Origin: Ruminococcus sp.
GTDB lineage: Bacteria > Bacillota > Clostridia > Oscillospirales > Acutalibacteraceae
NCBI GenBank assembly: GCA_004555265.1
Contig: SFIQ01000039.1
Coordinates: 1-10,920 of the forward strand
Reading direction: 5' to 3'
Length of the DNA: 10,920 bases
Made by a program: the position numbers and the translations under genes. The notes under the pieces are model-generated. The model searched no databases. It saw only the letters and a list, made by a program, of their open reading frames with translations, and was not told the DNA's origin. This document shows positions 7,206-10,920 of the stretch, piece after piece; positions within the stretch are counted from its first letter, which is position 1, and each line of letters starts with the position of its first letter.

Positions 7206-7478
7206 ATGAATAAGACAGAACTCATCGCAGCAGTCGCAGAGAAAGCCGGGCTTTCCAAGAAAGACGCAGACGCAGCCGTCGCAGCAGTTTTTGATGCAAT
7301 GACCGCAGAACTCAAAAAGGGCGAAAAAGTTCAGCTCATCGGCTTCGGTACCTTTGAAGTTCGTGAGCGCGCTGCAAAACAGGGCCGCAACCCCAAGACC
7401 GGCGAAGCCATGACCATCGCTGCTTCCAAGGTTCCCGCTTTCAAAGCAGGCAAAGCACTGAAAGACGCTGTGAAATAA
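7206..7478 (+). CDS. hup: HU-family DNA-binding protein
   Basis: A 90-residue histone-like protein, exactly the normal HU size, which dimerises and bends DNA to compact the nucleoid. It starts MNKTELIAAVAEKAGLSKKDA, with the helical dimerisation part over residues 1-45. It then shows GFGTF at 46-50 and the beta-arm signature RNPKTGE at 61-67, whose proline (Pro63) intercalates into DNA. It ends with VPAFKAGKALKDAV. The ribosome site GGAGG at 7193-7197 with 8-nt spacing is strong. Codon use differs sharply from the neighbours: alanine is GCA, GCT or GCC with no GCG codon, and several lysines are AAG, as expected for a highly expressed gene. A strong terminator follows. Placement between mazG and rqcP is as in many Clostridia. 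Confidence 0.97.
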   Translation: MNKTELIAAVAEKAGLSKKDADAAVAAVFDAMTAELKKGEKVQLIGFGTFEVRERAAKQGRNPKTGEAMTIAASKVPAFKAGKALKDAVK

Positions 7479-7496
7479 GCATTTTTCAAAGATTTC

Positions 7497-7532
7497 GGCA
7501 GAGGGGTTTTGTTCCCTCTGCCTTTCTTTTTT
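7497..7532 (+). terminator. Intrinsic terminator after HU
   Basis: GGCAGAGGG (7497-7505) pairs perfectly with CCCTCTGCC (7514-7522) around an 8-nt loop. It is followed by TTTCTTTTTT (7523-7532). This is a textbook rho-independent terminator 18 nt after the HU stop. The U-tract directly abuts the rqcP ribosome site, so transcription of rqcP from upstream has to read through it. Confidence 0.93.
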
Positions 7533-7537
7533 AGGAG
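7533..7537 (+). promoter_or_regulatory. Ribosome binding site of rqcP
   Basis: AGGAG lies 7 nt before ATG 7545 and fixes the start. The open frame extends upstream to a TTG at 7509, but that start would fall inside the terminator loop and encode non-conserved residues. Confidence 0.8.
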
Positions 7538-7544
7538 TATTTTT

Positions 7545-7784
7545 ATGCGATTGGATAAATATTTAAAGGTTTCGCGCATCGTCAAGCGCCGCACGGTGGC
7601 AAATGAAATTTGCGACGCCAAGCACGCGTCTGTCAACGGCAAGGTTGCGCGCGCGTCATACGATGTCAAGGTCGGCGATATTATCGAATTGACCTTCGGC
7701 GCGAGCACAAAAAAATACGAGGTGCTCGAAGTGACCGAGTACGCCACCAAGGCGTCCGCAGGGCAAATGTATCGGGAAATATAA
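7545..7784 (+). CDS. rqcP: RqcP, S4-domain ribosome quality control factor (YabO family)
   Basis: A 79-residue S4 RNA-binding protein. Its start, MRLDKYLKVSRIVKRRTVANE, closely resembles B. subtilis YabO/RqcP as I recall it (MRLDKFLKVSRLIKRRT). The conserved Arg2, Asp4 and Arg15-Arg16 are kept, and SVNGKVARASYDVKVGD is the second half of the S4 fold. RqcP binds the 50S subunit of split stalled ribosomes near H69 and stabilises the P-site tRNA, letting RqcH add alanine tails to stalled nascent chains. It could be confused with Hsp15-like heat-shock S4 proteins, but size, start and position after mazG favour RqcP. In B. subtilis the gene is followed by yabP, yabQ and divIC; here none follows. 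There is no room for a promoter between the terminator and the start. Confidence 0.9.
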   Translation: MRLDKYLKVSRIVKRRTVANEICDAKHASVNGKVARASYDVKVGDIIELTFGASTKKYEVLEVTEYATKASAGQMYREI

Positions 7785-7799
7785 TGTGTAAACCGCCGG

Positions 7800-7887
7800 T
7801 GTCATCCTGAACGCAGCAAAGGCGCTTTATTGCCGCAAAATCAAGTCTGTGCTATGTGAGATTCTTCGGCTTCGCCTCAAAATGACA
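7800..7887. repeat. Degenerate inverted-repeat element (REP/MITE-like), about 88 bp
   Basis: The stretch begins TGTCATCCTGAACG and ends CGCCTCAAAATGACA. The reverse complement of the end is TGTCATTTTGAGGCG, so 9 of the first 11 bases of the two ends agree. The right part, read on the - strand, has a TGTCATTTTGAG end, a GGCGAAGCC core and then GAAGAATCTCA. From memory this is the form of a short non-coding repeat scattered between genes in many bacterial genomes. The left arm looks decayed. No protein is encoded and I see no clear target duplication. It starts 15 nt after rqcP. Confidence 0.6.
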
Positions 7888-8026
7888 TGGAAATCGGCAT
7901 GTGCTTTTGAAAGTATTTGCATTTTTGTATACTGTTAACAAATTATGATTGAGGTGTCTATAGGCCGACCGACAGCATGCAAACGGGTTCGGATTATTTC
8001 CGTTACCCTATTCGTTTACGCCAAAA
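7888..8026. other. Non-coding stretch between the repeat and the rlmA terminator
   Basis: No gene is visible. The first half is AT-rich, with promoter-like boxes on the + strand: TTGAAA at 7907-7912 and TATACT at 7928-7933, only 15 nt apart, and a lone TATGAT at 7944-7949 without a good -35. The second half (7981-8017) can fold as nested arms AAACG/CGTTT, GGT/ACC and CGG/CCG. A short untranslated RNA is possible but unsupported by any family I recognise; the stretch may equally be spacer or decayed sequence. Confidence 0.3.
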
Positions 8027-8053
8027 ATGCGCGCCCCAAAGTCGGGCGCGCAT
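8023..8053 (-). terminator. Intrinsic terminator of rlmA
   Basis: Read on the - strand, a perfect 10-bp stem (8044-8053 pairing with 8027-8036; core TGCGCGCCC/GGGCGCGCA) with a 7-nt loop is followed by a run of T given by the A bases at 8023-8027. It begins 11 nt after the rlmA stop. On the + strand the hairpin is followed only by TGGTGCTTTCTG, so it is mainly a - strand terminator. Confidence 0.88.
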
Positions 8054-8064
8054 GGTGCTTTCTG

Positions 8065-8793
8065 TTACCTCTTTTGATACACTAAAATATAAAATTCCGT
8101 TTCGGTGGTTAAGGTTTGTAAAGTTTGCAGTCTTGCCTGCTCTGCCTTGCCGGTTTTGTAATAATACGGCGTCATCAAGAACAGATTTTGTATGTCGGCG
8201 GCGGTTGGCAGGGTAATTTCGTTTTGCAAATGCACACTTTCCGAAAGCGTGTATCCTGTGCGGGTAAATGCGGCTACCCCGCCCGACTTTAACACGCGCA
8301 AAAATTCCGTTTCGCTGTACGGCGAAAAAATTTCAAACAGCAAATTGACGCTTTCGTCCGCAACGGGAATGTGAAACGCGCTTGCCACGGCGAATTGCGC
8401 TGTTTTACACCGCTTGGCGGCAAGGTTTATCGCCTCTTTGGAAATATCGAAACCCAGCACCTGCATTTTGCTGCCGAGCGCTTCGGCAATCGCCGCCGTG
8501 TAATATCCTTCGCCGCAACCGCTGTCGAGCGCCGTGCCGTTTGTGACGGCGTATTTTTTTGACGTTTCGGCGATGGCATTTTTCAGCGGTGCATACGCAC
8601 CCGTTTCCAAAAAAGCGCGGCGCGCGCGAACCATTTCTTTGTTGTCCCCGTGCGTTTTGCGCCCCGAAAAATGCGTCAGCAAATGCACATAGCCCGCTTT
8701 CGCTTTATCAAAATTGTGTCCGTTCGGGCAAATACACGCTTTTTCTGTATTTTTGAGCGCCGCACCGCAGACAGGACAGCAAAATCCAACCAT
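8065..8793 (-). CDS. rlmA: 23S rRNA (guanine-N1)-methyltransferase, RlmA family
   Basis: A 242-residue SAM-dependent methyltransferase. In E. coli RlmA modifies G745 of helix 35 in 23S rRNA; the Gram-positive branch (RlmA(II), TlrB) modifies the neighbouring G748, where it influences tylosin-type macrolide binding. The N-terminal zinc site is intact: Cys6, Cys9, Cys22 and His26, in FCCPVC and ICPNGHNFD. It is followed by AKAGYVHLLT and the conserved RARRAFLETGAYAPL. The SAM motif ALDSGCGEGYYT has Asp90, Gly92 and Gly94, and LMTPYYYKT near the C-terminus matches E. coli LLQMTPFAW. The length is slightly below E. coli's 269 aa. The ribosome site is GAGGTG (8799-8804 on the complement). It has its own terminator and promoter, so it stands alone between + strand genes. 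Which guanine is modified cannot be decided from sequence by eye. Confidence 0.92.
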   Translation of the reverse strand: MVGFCCPVCGAALKNTEKACICPNGHNFDKAKAGYVHLLTHFSGRKTHGDNKEMVRARRAFLETGAYAPLKNAIAETSKKYAVTNGTALDSGCGEGYYTAAIAEALGSKMQVLGFDISKEAINLAAKRCKTAQFAVASAFHIPVADESVNLLFEIFSPYSETEFLRVLKSGGVAAFTRTGYTLSESVHLQNEITLPTAADIQNLFLMTPYYYKTGKAEQARLQTLQTLTTETEFYILVYQKR

Positions 8794-8811
8794 AAAAACA
8801 CCTCAACGCAC

Positions 8812-8840
8812 ATCATACCCCGAAACCGCGCAAAAAGCAA
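8812..8840 (-). promoter_or_regulatory. Predicted promoter of rlmA
   Basis: On the - strand TTGCTT (8835-8840) and TATGAT (8812-8817) are 17 nt apart. The -10 is a 5/6 match and the -35 keeps the TTG. The start would fall near 8805, putting the ribosome site GAGGTG at the very 5' end and leaving a leader of about a dozen nt. Confidence 0.5.
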
Positions 8841-8845
8841 TAGGC

Positions 8846-8856
8846 GCAAGGCTTGC
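8846..8856. promoter_or_regulatory. Small palindrome between divergent promoters (operator candidate)
   Basis: GCAAG-G-CTTGC is a perfect 11-bp palindrome between the two back-to-back -35 boxes, overlapping the one for the aminotransferase. A regulator bound here could affect both directions. Short palindromes arise by chance, so this is only a candidate. Confidence 0.3.
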
Positions 8857-8881
8857 ACGGTATGGGGATTTGTGCTACAAT
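8853..8881 (+). promoter_or_regulatory. Predicted promoter of the aminotransferase-rsmA unit
   Basis: TTGCAC (8853-8858) and TACAAT (8876-8881) are 17 nt apart, and TGC directly before the -10 makes an extended -10. The start would be near 8888, with the ribosome site AGGAG at 8901-8905 before ATG 8914. Confidence 0.72.
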
Positions 8882-8913
8882 AAAAAAAGATTATTGAAAA
8901 AGGAGTCCTTTTG

Positions 8914-10098
8914 ATGGAATATACATTTTCCGACCGCGTATCGGCGTTACAGCCGTCTGCCATTCGTGAAATTTTAAAAGCCACGGCAGACCCCGCAATT
9001 ATTCCCTTTGCGGCGGGTAACCCCGATACGGCGGCGTTCCCCGTAGACGAGGTGCGCGAACTTTCCGCGCGCATTTTCCGCGAAAACCCGATTACCGCCT
9101 TGCAATACGGCGTGACCGAAGGCTATGCGCCCTTGCGCGAACGCGTTTCGGCGTATATGAAAGAGAAACACAACATCGGGCGCGATTTTGACAGCCTGAT
9201 TATCACCTCGGGCGCAACACAGGTCATGGATTTGGCGACCAAATCCCTGTGCAACTTCGGCGACATCATCATTTGCGAAACGCCGTCGTTTATCGGCTCG
9301 TTAAACTGCTTCCGTTCCTACGGCGTGTCTTTGCGCGGCGTGCCGGTTGAGGCGGACGGTATGAATATGGAAATTTTGGAGCAAAAACTCAAAGAAAACA
9401 AAAATGTCCGTTTCATTTATACCATTCCGAACTTCCAAAATCCATCGGGCGCGACCATGTCGCTTGCAAAGCGCAAACGGCTGTATGAACTTGCGAAAAC
9501 ATACGGCGTTTTGATTTTGGAGGACAACCCCTACGGTGATTTGCGCGTGGCAGGCGAGCATATCCCGCCGATTAAGAGTTTTGACGAGGACGGCATTGTC
9601 ATTTATGCAGGCTCTTTCTCCAAGGTATTTGCGCCCGGTGTGCGCGTGGCGTTTACGGTTGCACCCGCCCCGATTGTTTCCAAAATGACCGTTTGCAAGC
9701 AAGGGCAGGATGTCCACACGCCCGTATTCAACCAAATGCTGGTAGAGGAATGGATGAAAACCACCGATTTTGAGGCGCATATTGACAAAATCCGCAATAT
9801 TTACCGCCGCAAACTCAATTTGATGTGCGATTTGATTGATGAAAAGTTGGGCGATTTCGTGCAGTATGTGCGCCCCGAGGGCGGTATGTTCGTTTGGTGC
9901 GAACTGCCCGCGCGCGTCGATATGATGGACTTCTGCAACAAGGCAGTCCAACACAAAGTTGCTGTCGTACCGGGCAGTGCGTTCACCGTCGAGCCCGAGG
10001 AAACCACCAACTGCATTCGTATGAACTTCACCACGCCCGCCGATGAACGCATCGTCGAGGGGATGGAAATTCTCGGGAAACTGAAAGATGAAGTATAA
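8914..10098 (+). CDS. PLP-dependent aminotransferase, class I/II fold
   Basis: A 394-residue fold-type I PLP enzyme that moves amino groups between an amino acid and a 2-oxo acid in the cytoplasm. Conserved residues are visible: the cofactor-stacking loop SGATQ at 99-103, PNFQNPSG at 172-179 with Asn176, Asp204 and Tyr207 in EDNPYGDL, the Schiff-base Lys237 in GSFSKVFAPG, Arg244, and the carboxylate-binding Arg369 in CIRMNF. The sequence style resembles the 2-aminoadipate/LysN and MocR-catalytic-domain group (FAAGNPD, LQYGVTEGYAPLRE). The N-terminal helix-turn-helix domain of MocR regulators is absent. The substrate is not readable: aromatic, branched-chain and 2-aminoadipate transamination are all possible. 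I chose ATG 8914 over TTG 8911 because AGGAG (8901-8905) suits it. It overlaps rsmA by 11 nt, so the two are co-transcribed. Confidence 0.88.
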   Translation: MEYTFSDRVSALQPSAIREILKATADPAIIPFAAGNPDTAAFPVDEVRELSARIFRENPITALQYGVTEGYAPLRERVSAYMKEKHNIGRDFDSLIITSGATQVMDLATKSLCNFGDIIICETPSFIGSLNCFRSYGVSLRGVPVEADGMNMEILEQKLKENKNVRFIYTIPNFQNPSGATMSLAKRKRLYELAKTYGVLILEDNPYGDLRVAGEHIPPIKSFDEDGIVIYAGSFSKVFAPGVRVAFTVAPAPIVSKMTVCKQGQDVHTPVFNQMLVEEWMKTTDFEAHIDKIRNIYRRKLNLMCDLIDEKLGDFVQYVRPEGGMFVWCELPARVDMMDFCNKAVQHKVAVVPGSAFTVEPEETTNCIRMNFTTPADERIVEGMEILGKLKDEV

Positions 10099-10920
10099 TT
10101 TATCGGACTTGAACACGGTGCGTGCCGTGCTCTCGCGCCACGGGTTTTCGTTTTCCAAAGCCTTGGGGCAGAACTTTTTGATTGACAGTACCGTCTGCCC
10201 GCGTATGGCAGAGGCGGCCGTACTCTCGCCCGAAGACGGCGTGCTCGAAATCGGGCCCGGTATCGGCGTTTTGACCGCGCAGTTGGGGCTCCGCGCCAAA
10301 AAGGTCGTTGCCGTGGAACTCGACAAACGGCTGTTGCCCGTGTTAGAAGAAACGCTCGGCGAATTTGACAATATAGAAGTGGTCAACGGTGATGTGCTAA
10401 AACTCGATTTGGCAAGTCTCATCGAGGAAAAATTCGCCGATTGCAAGCGCGTGTCCGTCTGCGCAAATTTGCCGTATTATATTACTTCCCCCGTGATTAT
10501 GCGGCTGTTGGAGGAACGCCTGCCGCTGTCGCAAATCGTTGTGATGGTGCAAAAAGAAGCGGCAGAGCGCCTTTGCGCCGCCGTCGGCACACGCGAGGCG
10601 GGGGCGGTTACGGTTGCCGTGCAGTATTATGCCGAAGCCGAGAAACTGTTTTCGGTGGGCAGAAATTGCTTTGTGCCGAGCCCGAATGTGGACAGCGCCG
10701 TGATGCGCCTTGCGGTGCGCGAACAGCCCGAATTCCCGGTAAAAGGCGAAAAGTTCTTTTTCAAAATGGTGAAAGCCGCCTTTGCCCAGCGCCGCAAAAC
10801 CGCGCAAAACGGTATTTCGGCAGGGTTAGGGCTTCCGAAAGAACAGGTGGCAGAAGCGTTGGAAAACATCGGCTTGCAAAAAGACATTCGAGCCGAAAAA
10901 ATGACCATGCAAGAACTTGC
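10088..10920 (+). CDS. rsmA: 16S rRNA adenine dimethyltransferase RsmA/KsgA (3' partial)
   Basis: RsmA dimethylates two adjacent adenines (A1518 and A1519, E. coli numbering) in the 3' hairpin of 16S rRNA during late 30S assembly; its loss gives kasugamycin resistance. The 277 residues in the window run off the end without a stop, and the usual length of about 285 aa suggests only around ten residues are missing. Seen are GFSFSKALGQNFLID (16-33), the SAM motif LEIGPGIGVLT with Glu54 and Gly56, 58 and 60, the acidic VAVELDK segment, the catalytic motif Asn127-Leu-Pro-Tyr130 in ANLPYYIT, and FVPSPNVDSAV followed by AFAQRRKT. The ATG lies inside the last codons of the aminotransferase, with only a weak GGGAAA ribosome site (10075-10080). 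Translation therefore probably depends on coupling. Confidence 0.96.
   Translation, partial: MKYNLSDLNTVRAVLSRHGFSFSKALGQNFLIDSTVCPRMAEAAVLSPEDGVLEIGPGIGVLTAQLGLRAKKVVAVELDKRLLPVLEETLGEFDNIEVVNGDVLKLDLASLIEEKFADCKRVSVCANLPYYITSPVIMRLLEERLPLSQIVVMVQKEAAERLCAAVGTREAGAVTVAVQYYAEAEKLFSVGRNCFVPSPNVDSAVMRLAVREQPEFPVKGEKFFFKMVKAAFAQRRKTAQNGISAGLGLPKEQVAEALENIGLQKDIRAEKMTMQEL

Noticed and set aside
7977..8216. Possible small + strand gene starting at ATG 7977
   Set aside because: It crosses the rlmA terminator hairpin and then runs antisense to rlmA; the product has no recognisable features and no good ribosome site.
9301..10446. Long open frame of 381 codons on the - strand
   Set aside because: It lies antisense to the aminotransferase and rsmA, both with clear catalytic motifs. 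Its translation shows no family features, and long antisense frames are common in this codon composition.
1..10920. A novel multi-gene defence, toxin-antitoxin, CRISPR or mobile system
   Set aside because: Every long frame is explained by a conserved housekeeping family; I saw no direct-repeat array, transposase, integrase, attachment site or tRNA.

Overview
The window reads as an ordinary housekeeping stretch of a moderately GC-rich Bacillota chromosome, most likely class Clostridia (Oscillospirales/Ruminococcaceae-like). This rests on gene order and families, not on any marker gene: a Rel C-terminus followed by dtd, a metallo-beta-lactamase hydrolase and hemZ, and then a YabM/SpoVB-like flippase, mazG, an HU gene and rqcP, which resembles the yabM-yabN-yabO order of Bacillus subtilis with HU inserted. 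I see no mobile genes, tRNA, rRNA or CRISPR array, and no convincing new multi-gene system.

Layout. (1) Positions 2-4476, + strand: a tightly packed probable operon of rel (5' end outside the window), dtd, a glyoxalase II-like hydrolase, hemZ and a uridine-kinase-like nucleoside kinase. Gaps run from a 4-nt overlap to 15 nt. (2) Positions 4473-7784, + strand: a consensus-like promoter overlapping the kinase stop codon starts a second unit of flippase, mazG, HU and rqcP. A strong intrinsic terminator lies between HU and rqcP. (3) Positions 7785-8064: 280 bp without a gene. It holds a degenerate inverted-repeat element of a dispersed-repeat type, an AT-rich stretch with weak promoter-like boxes, and the terminator of the next gene. 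(4) Positions 8065-8793, - strand: rlmA, a 23S rRNA methyltransferase. (5) Positions 8794-8913: a compact divergent promoter region. (6) Positions 8914 to the end, + strand: a PLP-dependent aminotransferase overlapping rsmA (16S rRNA dimethyltransferase), which runs off the window about ten residues before its expected end.

The genes share themes rather than one pathway. Translation and ribosome quality are represented by dtd (D-aminoacyl-tRNA clearance), rqcP (stalled 50S rescue), rlmA and rsmA (rRNA modification). Nucleotide signalling and sanitation are represented by rel, the nucleoside kinase and mazG. Envelope lipid-linked precursor flipping and nucleoid packaging are represented by the flippase and HU. 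The most useful observations concern transcription architecture: the promoter inside the kinase stop codon with a 5' hairpin, the terminator abutting the rqcP ribosome site, and the back-to-back promoters of rlmA and the aminotransferase with a small palindrome between them. Domain losses relative to common relatives (kinase without the TGS part, MazG without the tetrapyrrole-methylase part) and the synteny break after rqcP are also worth noting.
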